Source: Geobacteraceae bacterium (GTDB lineage Bacteria; Desulfobacterota; Desulfuromonadia; Geobacterales; Geobacteraceae). Taken from it: a stretch of 33,345 nt of DNA. The stretch is from assembly GCA_029975275.1 (NCBI GenBank), contig JARKPN010000117.1, positions 1 to 33,345 on the forward strand, written 5' to 3'. Made by a program: the position numbers and the translations under genes. The notes beneath the pieces are model-generated. The model was given only the letters and a program-made list of their open reading frames with translations. It searched no databases and was not told where the DNA came from. Position 1 is the first letter of the stretch, and each line of letters opens with the position of its first letter. Shown here piece by piece: positions 26,001 to 33,345 of the stretch.

Positions 26001-26569
26001 TCGAGGAGTTCCGGGAACTCGAGGGGCGTTTCGAGTTCCTGTCGGGACAGAAGGCGGACCTGGAGGAGTCGCTCCACGGCCTGCAGCAGGCCATCCAGAG
26101 GATCAACCGGACCACGCGCAAGAGGTTTCTCGACACCTTCAACCAGGTGAACGAGAAGTTCCGGGAGGTCTTTCCCCGCCTGTTCTGCGGGGGACGGGCC
26201 GAGCTGAAGCTGACCAACGAGGAGGACCTGCTGGAGACGGGCATCGACATCGTCATCCAGCCGCCCGGCAAGAAGCTGCAGAACGTGAACCTCCTGTCCG
26301 GTGGAGAAAAGGCCTTGACGGCGGTTGCCCTCATGTTCGCCATCTTCCTCATCAAACCGGCGCCCTTCTGTCTGCTGGACGAGGTGGACGCGCCGCTGGA
26401 CGAGGCCAACATCGGCAGGTTCAACGAGATGGTCAGGGAGATGAGCTCCTTTTCCCAATTCATCATCATCACCCACAACAAGGCAACCATGTCCCATGCC
26501 GACTGCCTGTACGGCGTTACCATGGAGGAGCCGGGGGTGTCCAAGCTGGTATCAGTAAAGCTGCAGTAA
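23039..26569 (+). CDS. smc: Chromosome segregation protein SMC
   Basis: 1,176-aa SMC ATPase, full length for the family, which compacts and segregates the chromosome with ScpA/ScpB. Seen: N-terminal ATPase half with IHGFKSFADK and Walker A GPNGCGKS (31-38). Long coiled coils lie about 165-500 and 670-1000. The central hinge about 510-660 includes GYGRGVRSL and LGGVVADIIEV. The C-terminal head has the ABC signature LSGGEKAL (about 1086) and Walker B with D1114/E1115 (LLDEVDAPLD). The frame is open upstream to 22937, but conserved sequence begins at MIISRLQIHGFKSF, so ATG 23039 is certain. It has no Shine-Dalgarno, and a promoter sits right against it. The downstream roadblock gene starts 9 bp after the smc stop codon. 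Confidence 0.97.
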   Translation: MIISRLQIHGFKSFADKVCLDFQKGITAVVGPNGCGKSNIVDAIRWVMGEQSAKTLRGKSMEDTIFGGSEGRKPLGMTEVSLFFSTEDGRIPAKYLNFSEIQVTRRLYRDGESEYLLNGAHCRLMDIAELFMDTGAGAKAYSIIEQGKIGMILSAKPEERRFIIEEAAGVTKFKARKQVALKKIDATRQNLLRIGDIVAELRRQMNSLQRQAKKAEKFGEYREELKEIELLFATRAFLDLTREKQAAEQEVSRFRERSADNGREVESCSLALDEKRIVLLEEEQKLNQAQEETYRLRSEVAACDNRLGFQRKELAGLEERLARFSRELADVGGRMREAEAERLKLQEQGAAMAVSLAEEEEGLSLAEDTLARLSEEEKVVSRSLEERRRELFGILSEISQFNNQHAAAAKRLEAVREQLDRSRREGIGLHEKLSSATGRVAELEAAHRSLTERKEELERELAELRRREADFRADLDGVEHVFHAERDRLNKQSSRLHSLQELEAQFAGYGRGVRSLCLAEPFKGRLGGVVADIIEVAEEYEVALEAALAERLQYVICGGETDAREAVAFLRETTGGRCGLIPGTLRLSVNRETPQGARRLTDLIAVNEEKRALAEALLARTFLAETLDAALGLAARFPGLTFVTRDGELVTDGGILHGGSMEAAQQGLIHKKRQIKELTAEVAAVTARVAELEAERERLRGEARAAGDSLKNLRQEFHRTELQLVNSDKDLLRAREESQRIGERLAVKALEDEQLAEERESLERELEHVARERSSRESGKELAERELKELQGSMEEMRREIAAAREKVTALKVGSAALREKRESGIRAVKRVEESVLDLRGRHAQLEKELESGSLEREGITQTIAAGELELKALLERQERMEASASAIRARYEAEAGLVREREAALKELRSEAEALAQGLGERNLKLTELELRLRNVEETVADKYRVTVSDLVPRYADNGCNEQEARARQKELIGLIEGIGEVNLTAIEEFRELEGRFEFLSGQKADLEESLHGLQQAIQRINRTTRKRFLDTFNQVNEKFREVFPRLFCGGRAELKLTNEEDLLETGIDIVIQPPGKKLQNVNLLSGGEKALTAVALMFAIFLIKPAPFCLLDEVDAPLDEANIGRFNEMVREMSSFSQFIIITHNKATMSHADCLYGVTMEEPGVSKLVSVKLQ

Positions 26570-26578
26570 GGAGAGCGC

Positions 26579-26941
26579 GTGCCTTTCAAGACAATACTGA
26601 AGGATCTGGTCCAATCCGTCCCGGGCGCTACCGGCGCGATCCTGACCGACTGGGAGGGAGAGGCGGTAGAATATTATTCCGTGTCTGACAATGACTACGA
26701 TCTCAAGATCCTGGGCGCCCACCAGAACATCATTCTCAACCGGGTGCGGGAGGTGCGGGACAGGATACCGTCCCAGACCGTCCGGGAAACGGTCATCAGC
26801 ACAGACCTTCAGCACTTGGTTCTCGGGGCGGTCGGAAACGATTACACCCTTGTCATGGTTCTGGAGAGAAACGCGCTGGTCGGAAGGGCCGTGGTCCGGA
26901 CGCGCTGTTCGGTCGGGCTGCTGGAAAAGGAGATCTATTAG
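26579..26941 (+). CDS. Roadblock/LC7 domain protein (MglB-like)
   Basis: 120-aa single-domain protein. The alternating pattern (ILKDLVQSVPGATGAILTDWEGEAVEYYS, with the core strands ending in YTLVMVLERNALVGRAVVR) fits the roadblock/LC7 fold, which in bacteria (MglB) acts as a dimeric GTPase-activating partner of Ras-like GTPases. No MglA-type GTPase is in the window. The GTG start at 26579 follows AAGGAGA. It lies 9 bp after smc, and its stop codon TAG abuts the ATG of ftsY directly, implying one transcript and coupled translation. A role for it in SMC or FtsY function is speculation. Confidence 0.8.
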   Translation: MPFKTILKDLVQSVPGATGAILTDWEGEAVEYYSVSDNDYDLKILGAHQNIILNRVREVRDRIPSQTVRETVISTDLQHLVLGAVGNDYTLVMVLERNALVGRAVVRTRCSVGLLEKEIY

Positions 26942-27961
26942 ATGTCGGAAGAAAAGAAAGGGTTTTTCAGGAGTTTCGTCGACAGGATCACCGGCGGCGA
27001 CATCGGTTCCCCCACGGACACCGGGGCGGTTCAGGAGCAGGCGGAAACACGGCCCGGTTTTTTCGAACGGCTCAAGCAGGGGCTGCGCAAGACCCATGAA
27101 GGCTTGGTCGGACGCATCGACACCCTGCTGCTCGGTAAAAAGAAGATCGACGCCGAGACACTGGAAGAGCTGGAGGAGATCCTGATCGCGGCCGATATCG
27201 GGGTCGCCACCACCGTGGAGCTGGTCAGGTCCCTGGAGCAGCGCCTGAGCAGGAACGAGCTGCAGGACGGCGATGCCCTGAAGGCGGCCCTCAGGGAGGA
27301 GATGCTGGTCAGGCTGGTACGGAGCGCCGCCCCGCTGGATACGGGTGCGGCCAAACCATTCGTCATCATGGTGATTGGGGTGAACGGCGCGGGCAAGACC
27401 ACCACCATCGGCAAGCTCGCCAGCAAGTTCAGCGCGGAAGGGAGAAAGGTGCTTCTGGTGGCCGGAGACACCTTCAGGGCCGCGGCGGTGGAACAACTGG
27501 AGATCTGGGGGCAACGGACCGGCGTAGAGGTGGTTCGTCACAAGCAGGGAGCGGATCCGGCCGCGGTGGTGTTCGACGGCTGTAAGGCTGCCGTAGCCCG
27601 CGGGGCCGATGTCCTGATCGTGGATACCGCGGGCCGGTTGCACACCAAGGTGAATCTGATGGAGGAGCTCAAGAAGGTACGGCGCGTCATGGGGCGCGAA
27701 GTTCCTGGCGCTCCCCATGAGACCCTGCTGGTGCTCGATGCGGCCACCGGCCAGAACGCCGTATCGCAGACAAAGCTCTTTAAGGAGGCCGCAGACGTTA
27801 CCGGCATCGCCCTCACCAAGCTGGACGGAACCGCCAAGGGTGGAATCGTGGTGGCCATCAGCAGCGAGTTCGGGATACCGGTCCGGTATATCGGAGTCGG
27901 CGAGGGCGTGGAAGACCTGAGAACATTTGATCCGGAAGAGTTCGTACAGGCACTTTTCTAA
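26942..27961 (+). CDS. ftsY: Signal recognition particle receptor FtsY
   Basis: 339-aa SRP GTPase that docks SRP-ribosome complexes at the membrane for co-translational insertion. Seen: a short acidic/amphipathic A-like N-terminus (about 1-45), the N four-helix bundle about 45-125 (ETLEELEEILIAADIGV), and the G domain from about 138. That domain has GVNGAGKTT (146-154), DTFRAAAVEQL, the DTAGRLH motif (from 228), TKLDGTAKGG and the C-terminal YIGVGEGVEDLRTFDPEEFVQALF. All GTPase motifs are intact. The start codon abuts the roadblock stop codon. A new promoter for the zap/6S genes follows directly after ftsY. Confidence 0.97.
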   Translation: MSEEKKGFFRSFVDRITGGDIGSPTDTGAVQEQAETRPGFFERLKQGLRKTHEGLVGRIDTLLLGKKKIDAETLEELEEILIAADIGVATTVELVRSLEQRLSRNELQDGDALKAALREEMLVRLVRSAAPLDTGAAKPFVIMVIGVNGAGKTTTIGKLASKFSAEGRKVLLVAGDTFRAAAVEQLEIWGQRTGVEVVRHKQGADPAAVVFDGCKAAVARGADVLIVDTAGRLHTKVNLMEELKKVRRVMGREVPGAPHETLLVLDAATGQNAVSQTKLFKEAADVTGIALTKLDGTAKGGIVVAISSEFGIPVRYIGVGEGVEDLRTFDPEEFVQALF

Positions 27962-27969
27962 TAATTACC

Positions 27970-27998
27970 TTGACTTTTGCGCTGTTATCCACTACTAT
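27970..27998 (+). promoter_or_regulatory. Sigma70-type promoter for zapB-like/zapA/6S operon
   Basis: TTGACT, exactly 17 nt, TACTAT, beginning 9 bp after the ftsY stop and ending 24 bp before the zapB-like ATG. Good consensus and position; the transcript could run through zapA and the 6S RNA region. Confidence 0.65.
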
Positions 27999-28021
27999 TC
28001 GACCTACATTAAGGATGTTTT

Positions 28022-28198
28022 ATGGATATGGAACTTTTTGATACGCTGGAGCATCGGGTCGAGAGTCTTTTGCTGGAATACGCTTCCCTGAGAGAGGAGA
28101 ACGCGCTCCTCAGGGAGGAGAACCAGCGGCTCACCAGGGAGCGGGAAGGTTTCAAGTCACGCATTGACGCCATCCTGAAAAAGATGGAAGGGATCTGA
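28022..28198 (+). CDS. zapB: ZapB-like small coiled-coil cell-division protein
   Basis: 58-aa protein (MDMELFDTLEHRVESLLLEY, then REENALLREENQRLTRER). Almost the whole length is a Leu/Glu/Asn heptad coiled coil, matching ZapB, which in E. coli is an FtsZ-ring-associated coiled coil bound through ZapA. AAGGATG precedes the ATG at 28022; an ATG two codons later is an alternative. It sits 5 bp upstream of zapA and downstream of its own promoter, which supports the assignment. Short length limits certainty about orthology. Confidence 0.8.
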   Translation: MDMELFDTLEHRVESLLLEYASLREENALLREENQRLTREREGFKSRIDAILKKMEGI

Positions 28199-28203
28199 CG
28201 CCC

Positions 28204-28491
28204 GTGAATTCTTTGCACCGTGTCAAGGTGTTGGGAAGGGAAGTTCAGGTCAGGACAACGGCTGCGCCCGAGCAGGTTCGCGAGATTGAAGCATTTGTCA
28301 ACAGCGCTGTCAGCGACCTGCAGGCATCCATGAAGACTGCGGATCCGCAGGTCATCGCCATCATGGCGCTGCTGAATATTGCGGAAACCTGTCTGCAGCA
28401 CGCCCGGGAGTACAACAGTTTGAACAGCGCCGTCAGCGAAAGGGTCTCTCGCCTGGTGCGGAAGATAGACGAAACCGTGAAGACGGTATAG
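28204..28491 (+). CDS. zapA: Cell division protein ZapA
   Basis: 95-aa FtsZ-ring regulator that crosslinks FtsZ filaments. Seen: N-terminal strand pair with VKVLGREVQVRTTAAPEQVREIEAFVN, the conserved helix ALLNIAETCLQ, and a C-terminal coiled coil (LNSAVSERVSRLVRKIDETV). GTG start at 28204, 5 bp after the zapB-like stop, with a purine-rich GGAAGGGA upstream. The zapA, then 6S RNA, then 5-formyl-THF cyclo-ligase order is conserved widely in proteobacteria and is kept here. Confidence 0.92.
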   Translation: MNSLHRVKVLGREVQVRTTAAPEQVREIEAFVNSAVSDLQASMKTADPQVIAIMALLNIAETCLQHAREYNSLNSAVSERVSRLVRKIDETVKTV

Positions 28492-28493
28492 GT

Positions 28494-28766
28494 AAAGGTC
28501 TCTTCAGGGAGATTTATTCAAATATATTGAGATAGATTGAATGATCCGGATGCGGGTTGGAAGATTGTCACCTACTCCGGAGCCGGGCTCGCTCCACGGC
28601 GAGATTATGCTCCGCTTTGCTGATAAGTTACCCTCTCACCATGTCCTCTTGAAAGGTTCAGAGTAGCCGTACATAGCTCTTCCCCCACAAGATCCTGCTG
28701 CGGAGCGGCCGTAACTTCATTGGCTTTCCACGCTTCATCCATCCCTTTCTCTCCCAGAGATCCTTT
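28494..28766 (+). ncRNA. ssrS: 6S RNA candidate
   Basis: The region lies between zapA and the 5-formyl-THF cyclo-ligase gene, the classic site of ssrS, whose RNA binds sigma70-RNA polymerase. I see nested complementary segments giving one long hairpin: AAAGGTCTCT (28494-28503) with AGAGATCCTTT (28756-28766); GGGAGA (28507) with TCTCCC (28750); GGATG (28548) with CATCC (28736); TGGAAG (28558) with CTTTCCA (28724); GCTCCGC (28609-28615) with GCGGAGC (28700-28706). A local hairpin CTCTTGAA/TTCAGAG lies inside. The outermost pairing implies about 270 nt, longer than usual; ends near 28546 and 28742 (about 195 nt) are equally plausible. Primary-sequence family match could not be tested. Confidence 0.6.
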
Positions 28767-28772
28767 CGACTG

Positions 28773-28790
28773 AGGACCCAAGGTCCTTTC
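28773..28790 (+). terminator. Weak hairpin terminator candidate after the 6S region
   Basis: AGGACC, 3-nt loop, GGTCCT, followed by TTTCC. The 6-bp stem and short T-run make it a weak terminator or attenuator ahead of the cyclo-ligase gene. Confidence 0.4.
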
Positions 28791-28829
28791 CACACTCGTG
28801 CATATTTTTATCATCAGGGAGTCGGGCAG

Positions 28830-29396
28830 ATGCCGAAACGAAGTCTCAGGCGGACCATGCTTGCACGCCGCAGGTCTCTTTCCGAAGAGGAGTTCCGTTC
28901 GGCAAGCCGTATCATCCAGCAGGCTTTTCTGGAGACCGAGGAGTACCGGCAGGCGTGGAGTGTCGCGGTCTATGCATCGATTCACCATGAAGTCGATACC
29001 GGCCTCATTGTCCAAACGGCGCTTGAGTCCGGGAAAAAAGTCGCCTTTCCGGCCGTGGTGGAGCACCGGCTCGTTTTTCGCCAGGTAAAGGCCGACTCCT
29101 CCATGAAAAGCGGCGTCTTCGGGATACTGGAACCCTGCACCGACTGCCGGGTTTTTCCGCCTGACGAAGTCGATGTCTTTGTCCTTCCCGGGATCGCCTT
29201 TGATCTCAAGGGTGAGCGGATAGGTTATGGGAAGGGTTTCTATGACAAGACCCTGCATCGCATGGAAGGGGAAGGGAGACTCGTGGGGATGTGCTACGAT
29301 TTCCAACTGGTTGACGAGATTGTCGGCGAACCTCACGATGTGAAGATGGACCTGATCATCACGGAAAAAAGGGTGGTTCGCCCTCGAACGAACTGA
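28830..29396 (+). CDS. fau: 5-formyltetrahydrofolate cyclo-ligase
   Basis: 188-aa cytoplasmic enzyme that converts 5-formyl-THF plus ATP to 5,10-methenyl-THF, returning stored folate to the one-carbon pool. Seen: N-terminal basic helix (KRSLRRTMLARRRSLSEEE), the substrate-site segment with HHEVDTGLIVQTALESGKKVAFP, and the signature GIAFDLKGERIGYGKGFYD near 130-148. Length is normal. GGGAG lies about 8 nt before the ATG at 28830. The zapA-6S-fau order is conserved in proteobacteria, where fau is often linked to 6S expression. Confidence 0.93.
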   Translation: MPKRSLRRTMLARRRSLSEEEFRSASRIIQQAFLETEEYRQAWSVAVYASIHHEVDTGLIVQTALESGKKVAFPAVVEHRLVFRQVKADSSMKSGVFGILEPCTDCRVFPPDEVDVFVLPGIAFDLKGERIGYGKGFYDKTLHRMEGEGRLVGMCYDFQLVDEIVGEPHDVKMDLIITEKRVVRPRTN

Positions 29397-29505
29397 ATGC
29401 GATACCTGACGGGAAGTTCCCGGCTCCGGCACCTGACTCTCCTTTTCGTGTGGTGCCGACGAACCCGGCGGGTAAGATTATTCATAAAAAGGGAGGTAAT
29501 TCAAC

Positions 29506-31065
29506 GTGGAATTGAAATATGTCATATTGTTGTTGCTTGTCGCGGGCATAGGTTTTGTTGTCGGGAACCTCCTTCGTAAAAGGCTCTCCGAATCGATGGT
29601 GACAAAGGCCGAGGATGCTGCCGCAAGGGTGCTGGAGGACGCGCGACGCCAGGCGGACACTATCCTGAAAGAGGCTTCACTGCAGGCCAAGGATGCGGTC
29701 TACCAGGCCAAGGCCGAGTTCGAGCGGGAGTCGAAGGACAAGCGCCGGGACCTGCAGGCCCTTGAAAGAAGAATCCAGCAGAAAGAGGAGAACCTGGACA
29801 AGAAGGTGCTCCTTTTCGACCAGCGCGACGCGGAACTCTTCAAAAAGGAACAGAACCTGAATTCCAAGGAACAGTCCCTTGGCCAGAAGGAGGAGAAACT
29901 AGGCCAGCTCATTGAAGAAGCGCGCGCCAACCTGGAGCGTATCTCGGGCATGACCTCCGAAGAGGCGAAAAGGATCCTCATGGAGGCCCTGGAAAATGAA
30001 GCCAAGCTTGATGCGGCAAAGCGGATCAAGGCCATCGAGGAAGAGGCGAGGGAGACCGCCGACAAAAAGTCCAAGGAGATCCTGTCCCTCGCCATCCAAC
30101 GGTATGCCGGCGAGTATGTGGCGGAGAAGACCGTGTCCGTGGTTGCCTTGCCATCCGATGAGATGAAGGGTCGCATCATCGGCCGCGAGGGGCGCAATAT
30201 CCGGGCACTTGAGGCGGCCACGGGCATAGACCTCATTATCGACGATACGCCTGAAGCGGTCATTCTCTCCGGCTTCAACCCGATCCGCCGGGAGATAGCC
30301 AAGCTGTCCCTGGAAAAGCTCATCACCGACGGCCGTATTCATCCCGGTCGTATCGAAGAGGTGGTGGCAAAGTCGACCGAAGAGGTCGATTTGGCCATCA
30401 AGGAAGCAGGAGAGCAGGCTGCCTTCGACCTGGGAGTCTACGGGATACATCCGGAAATCCTGAAACTCATTGGCCGGCTCCGCTACCGGACCTCATACAG
30501 CCAGAACATCTACCAGCATTCCCTTGAGGTCGCGTTCCTGTGCGGTATCATGGCGGAAGAGCTCGGCGTCAACGTCAAGCAGGCCAAGCGCGCGGGGCTC
30601 CTGCACGACCTCGGCAAGGCGGTCGACCACGAGGTCGAGGGTTCCCATGCGGTCATCGGAGCCGACCTGGCCAGGAAATACGGGGAATCTCCCAAGATAG
30701 TGCATGCCATCATGGCCCACCATGAGGACGAAAAGCCGGCCACGGTTCTGGCGGTCCTGGTACAGGCCGCCGACGCCCTCTCGGGGGCGCGTCCGGGCGC
30801 CCGTCGCGAAATGATGGAAACCTATGTAAAACGGCTGGAAGACCTGGAGAAAATCGCCACCGCGTTCAAGGGAGTGACCACTTCTTTTGCCATCCAGGCT
30901 GGCAGGGAGATCAGGGTCATGGTGGCCAGCGAAGAGGTCAACGATGAGCGGGCCGTGGTCCTTGCCAAGGACATCGCCAAGAAGATCGAAGCGGAGATGA
31001 CCTACCCCGGACAGATCAAGGTCAATGTCATCAGGGAAACCAGAGCGGTCGAGTATGCCCGTTAA
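29506..31065 (+). CDS. rny: Ribonuclease Y
   Basis: 519-aa membrane-anchored endoribonuclease that starts mRNA decay. Seen: an N-terminal transmembrane helix (about 4-22), a long charged coiled coil (about 30-195), a KH RNA-binding domain with [19 protein letters not shown] (about 224-242), and an HD phosphohydrolase domain with the HD pair at 367-368 ([13 protein letters not shown]) and MAHHEDE. The GTG start at 29506 follows GGGAGGT. The last 11 nt overlap the next gene's start, and the rny/ymdB pair is conserved in many bacteria. Length and domains are complete. Confidence 0.96.
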   Translation: MELKYVILLLLVAGIGFVVGNLLRKRLSESMVTKAEDAAARVLEDARRQADTILKEASLQAKDAVYQAKAEFERESKDKRRDLQALERRIQQKEENLDKKVLLFDQRDAELFKKEQNLNSKEQSLGQKEEKLGQLIEEARANLERISGMTSEEAKRILMEALENEAKLDAAKRIKAIEEEARETADKKSKEILSLAIQRYAGEYVAEKTVSVVALPSDEMKGRIIGREGRNIRALEAATGIDLIIDDTPEAVILSGFNPIRREIAKLSLEKLITDGRIHPGRIEEVVAKSTEEVDLAIKEAGEQAAFDLGVYGIHPEILKLIGRLRYRTSYSQNIYQHSLEVAFLCGIMAEELGVNVKQAKRAGLLHDLGKAVDHEVEGSHAVIGADLARKYGESPKIVHAIMAHHEDEKPATVLAVLVQAADALSGARPGARREMMETYVKRLEDLEKIATAFKGVTTSFAIQAGREIRVMVASEEVNDERAVVLAKDIAKKIEAEMTYPGQIKVNVIRETRAVEYAR

Positions 31066-31843
31066 GGTTCTGTTCATAGCCGATATCGTCGGGAAGCCGG
31101 GAAGGCAGGCGCTTTCGCAGGAGCTTCACCGTATTGTTGACCGCCATGGTGTCGATCTCGTGATTGCCAACGGCGAGAATGCCGCCGGCGGTTTCGGTCT
31201 GACCGAGGAGACCGCCCGCGAACTCTACGAGTGCGGGGTTCACCTGTTGACCAGCGGGAACCATATCTGGGACAAGAAGGAATCGATGGATTTCATCCGG
31301 CGTGAGGAGAGGCTGATCCGGCCGGCCAATTATCCCGAGGAAACCGTCGGGAGAGGGAGCGCCATCGTCCGGACTCCTCTGGGTGCGCGGGTCGGAGTGC
31401 TCAACCTTGAGGGTCGGGTGTTCATGAATGCGCTGGATTGTCCGTTCCGGGTCGCGGATCGGGAGATTGCCGTGCTGAGGGAGACGACGCCCATCGTGGT
31501 TGTCGATTTCCATGCGGAGGCAACCTCGGAAAAGCAGGCGCTCGGATGGTACCTGGACGGCAGGGTGAGCGCCGTGCTTGGTACCCATACCCATGTTCAG
31601 ACCGCCGATGAGAGGGTGCTGCCGGGAGGTACCGCGTTCATTACCGATGTGGGTATGACCGGGAGCTTCGACTCCGTAATCGGTATCAGGAAAGAGCTCG
31701 CGGTTGAAAAATTCCTGACGCAGCTTCCAGTCAGGTTCGAAGTGGCAAAAAAGGATATCCGATTGAATGCCGTTGTGCTTGAGATAGATGAAATTACGGG
31801 AAAGGCCCTGGGGATCGAGCGTATTGCGGTAGCTTGTCGCTGA
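31055..31843 (+). CDS. ymdB: YmdB/TIGR00282-family metallophosphoesterase
   Basis: 262-aa cytoplasmic metal-dependent phosphodiesterase; Bacillus YmdB hydrolyses 2',3'-cyclic nucleotides and affects RNase Y-linked gene expression. Seen metal-site motifs: [41 protein letters not shown] and [11 protein letters not shown]. The ATG at 31055 lies inside the end of rny (11-nt overlap), so the two are probably co-translated; the frame is open to 31025. The adjacent rny suggests a shared RNA-metabolism role, which is inference from the known family pairing. Confidence 0.93.
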   Translation: MPVKVLFIADIVGKPGRQALSQELHRIVDRHGVDLVIANGENAAGGFGLTEETARELYECGVHLLTSGNHIWDKKESMDFIRREERLIRPANYPEETVGRGSAIVRTPLGARVGVLNLEGRVFMNALDCPFRVADREIAVLRETTPIVVVDFHAEATSEKQALGWYLDGRVSAVLGTHTHVQTADERVLPGGTAFITDVGMTGSFDSVIGIRKELAVEKFLTQLPVRFEVAKKDIRLNAVVLEIDEITGKALGIERIAVACR

Positions 31844-31858
31844 GGGAGTGTGCGTACC

Positions 31859-33070
31859 ATGTCGGTTGCTGAGCAGATGGAGGTTCTGAAGCGGGGAGCG
31901 GTTGAGATCCTGCTGGAAAAAGAGCTGCTGGAAAAACTGGAAAAATCTGAAAAGACCGGGGTTCCGCTGAGGGTAAAGGCCGGCTTCGACCCTACGGCTC
32001 CGGACCTTCACCTGGGACACACCGTTCTGTTGCATAAGCTGCGGCAGTTTCAACAGCTCGGTCATGAGGTGTTCTTCCTCATCGGGGATTTCACCGGAAT
32101 GATTGGCGACCCGACCGGCAAGAGCGAGACCCGGAAGGTGCTGACCCGCGAGGATGTGCTGAGAAACGCCGAAACCTACAAGGAGCAGGTTTTCAAGGTG
32201 TTGGATCCGGAGAAAACCAGAGTGGTGTTCAACTCCGAATGGCTTTCACCCCTGAAGGCCACCGACCTGATCGGTCTTGCGGCGAAATATACCGTTGCCA
32301 GAATGCTGGAGCGGGAGGACTTTCATAACCGGTTTTCCAACCAGATGCCGATAAGCATACATGAATTCCTGTATCCTCTGATTCAGGGATATGATTCCGT
32401 TGCCCTGAAGGCCGATGTGGAGCTTGGCGGCACCGACCAGAAGTTCAATCTCCTGGTCGGTCGTGAACTGCAGCGGGAATGGGGGCAGACCCCGCAGATC
32501 GTCATAACCATGCCCCTGCTCGAAGGTCTTGACGGCGTCAACAAGATGTCCAAGTCTCTCGGGAACTACATCGGCATCAACGAGCCGCCCGACGAGATCT
32601 TCGGAAAGATCATGTCTATCTCCGATGATCTGATGCTGCGCTATTACGAACTGCTGAGCGATACCACGCTCCAGGAGCTTCAGAATCTCAAGGAAGGCAT
32701 GAAGAGCGGATCGGTCCATCCCATGGAGGCAAAAAAGGCGCTGGGGCGCGAACTGGTTGTGCGCTATCACGGTGCCGTGGCCGCAACAGCGGCTGAAGAG
32801 AACTTCATCAAAAGGTTTCGTGACAACCAGATCCCCGAGGAAATGGAAGACCTTGTACTTTCCGCCGAAAGTGGGAAAATGCTTCTGTGTAAGGTCCTTT
32901 CCGAAGCCGGGCTGGTAAAGTCAAACAGCGAGGGGCGACGTTCCATCCTCCAGGGCGGCGTCAAGGTGGATTCGGTGAAAATCGCGGATGAAAACCATGA
33001 GCTTGCATCCGGCTCCAGCTACGTCATTCAGGTTGGAAAGCGGAGATTCGCCAGGATAACGATCAATTGA
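31859..33070 (+). CDS. tyrS: Tyrosyl-tRNA synthetase
   Basis: 403-aa class I aminoacyl-tRNA synthetase charging tRNA-Tyr. Seen: the HIGH-type motif HLGH (51-54) in [17 protein letters not shown], ...[17 protein letters not shown], the tyrosine site region with [28 protein letters not shown] (229-233) and a C-terminal S4-like RNA-binding domain (about 335-402, ...[17 protein letters not shown]). ATG 31859 is chosen because GTG 31850 lies too close to the GAGGGAG ribosome binding site. The gene starts 15 bp after the ymdB stop, so it may be co-transcribed with rny/ymdB. It is followed by rRNA-type promoters. Confidence 0.97.
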   Translation: MSVAEQMEVLKRGAVEILLEKELLEKLEKSEKTGVPLRVKAGFDPTAPDLHLGHTVLLHKLRQFQQLGHEVFFLIGDFTGMIGDPTGKSETRKVLTREDVLRNAETYKEQVFKVLDPEKTRVVFNSEWLSPLKATDLIGLAAKYTVARMLEREDFHNRFSNQMPISIHEFLYPLIQGYDSVALKADVELGGTDQKFNLLVGRELQREWGQTPQIVITMPLLEGLDGVNKMSKSLGNYIGINEPPDEIFGKIMSISDDLMLRYYELLSDTTLQELQNLKEGMKSGSVHPMEAKKALGRELVVRYHGAVAATAAEENFIKRFRDNQIPEEMEDLVLSAESGKMLLCKVLSEAGLVKSNSEGRRSILQGGVKVDSVKIADENHELASGSSYVIQVGKRRFARITIN

Positions 33071-33120
33071 TAAAAAATCTTACGTAATATCGTATAGTTA
33101 GGTGACTTGATAAAAAAGCT
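33067..33120 (+). repeat. Direct repeat with 40-bp period upstream of the rRNA promoters
   Basis: TTGATAAAAAATCTT at 33067 and TTGATAAAAAAGCTT at 33107 match at 14 of 15 positions and start exactly 40 bp apart, about four helical turns. The first copy overlaps the tyrS stop codon. The A-tracts may act as UP-element or bending sequence for the promoter at 33131. Confidence 0.5.
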
Positions 33121-33130
33121 TCAAAAACTA

Positions 33131-33160
33131 TTGACAATTCCCAGAGGGCTTTGTTATAAC
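33131..33160 (+). promoter_or_regulatory. rRNA operon promoter P1
   Basis: TTGACA, 18 nt, TATAAC (or TTATAA with 17 nt), preceded by A-rich sequence (CTTGATAAAAAAGCTTCAAAA). A strong consensus sigma70 promoter 61 bp after the tyrS stop. Confidence 0.7.
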
Positions 33161-33234
33161 CACTGCTCCTCGGGAGGCGTGTTGGGGTTTTTTCTGGGGT
33201 GGTAGAAAAAAGTTGGGGCTGCGAAAAAAAGGCA

Positions 33235-33263
33235 TTGACAGGCAGCGATGAAGTATGTATGAT
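33235..33263 (+). promoter_or_regulatory. rRNA operon promoter P2
   Basis: TTGACA, exactly 17 nt, TATGAT, a near-perfect sigma70 promoter. Two A-tracts about 20 bp apart (near 33205 and 33224) lie just upstream, as in UP elements. Together with P1 this gives the tandem arrangement typical of rRNA operons. Confidence 0.8.
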
Positions 33264-33287
33264 GCAAAGTCTGTCGCGGGAACTTGG

Positions 33288-33306
33288 TCTTTGAAAACTA
33301 AATAGT
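33288..33306 (+). promoter_or_regulatory. rRNA leader conserved element
   Basis: The TCTTTGAAAACTAAATAG sequence resembles the leader element found just ahead of 16S rRNA genes in many bacteria, linked to antitermination/processing. The 16S gene itself would start beyond the right edge, so no rRNA is annotated here. Confidence 0.6.
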
Positions 33307-33345
33307 AGACGAACAGTGGGTTCCGAGTTGAATTTTTGAGTTTCA

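Noticed and set aside
24158-26497. Long minus-strand open frame opposite smc
   Set aside because: Low-complexity Leu/Gln/Pro-rich translation antisense to a well-conserved SMC; not a gene.

Overview
The window looks like the chromosome of a Geobacter-type bacterium (Desulfuromonadota/Geobacterales). Reasons: high-GC coding, very dense two-component and c-di-GMP signalling genes, a chemoreceptor with a periplasmic CxxCH heme motif (a sensor class characterised in Geobacter), and an smc / roadblock / ftsY / zapB-zapA-6S / fau / rny / ymdB / tyrS housekeeping block. The assignment is inferred from gene content only.

Region 1 (1-7,038, minus strand) is signalling: a heme-c chemoreceptor cut by the window edge and broken by a -1 frameshift near base 115; a REC-PAS-PAS-GGDEF-EAL protein preceded in the same direction by a REC-PilZ protein (c-di-GMP enzyme plus putative receptor); and a soluble Cys-cluster histidine kinase followed by an OmpR-type regulator. 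Region 2 (7,265-8,720) holds an unrecognised 172-aa protein, a divergent metallo-beta-lactamase-fold hydrolase and a 59-aa hypothetical protein.

Region 3 (9,118-18,993, plus strand) is a second signalling block: a 1,529-aa CheB-CheR-PAS-histidine kinase-REC fusion, an OmpA-like lipoprotein with a strong terminator, a REC-HisKA_2 kinase, a decayed remnant of a similar REC/kinase gene (16,145-16,411), and a REC-GAF-PAS-kinase-REC hybrid. A gene-poor stretch of about 570 bp follows, ending in very AT-rich DNA.

Region 4 (19,565-21,015) is the main accessory find: a compact Hcp / Tlde1-like (DUF2778) effector / signal-peptide protein cassette. It reads as an orphan type VI secretion effector-immunity module with no other T6SS gene in the window. 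The third gene is proposed as the immunity protein from position and predicted export only.

Region 5 (21,207-33,070, plus strand) is housekeeping: a B12-binding-like radical SAM protein, SMC, a roadblock/LC7 protein abutting FtsY, a ZapB-like small coiled coil, ZapA, a 6S RNA candidate, 5-formyl-THF cyclo-ligase, RNase Y overlapping a YmdB-type phosphodiesterase, and tyrosyl-tRNA synthetase. The window ends in two tandem sigma70 promoters and an rRNA-type leader, so a ribosomal RNA operon probably begins just past the right edge.

No CRISPR array, insertion sequence or tRNA gene was recognised.
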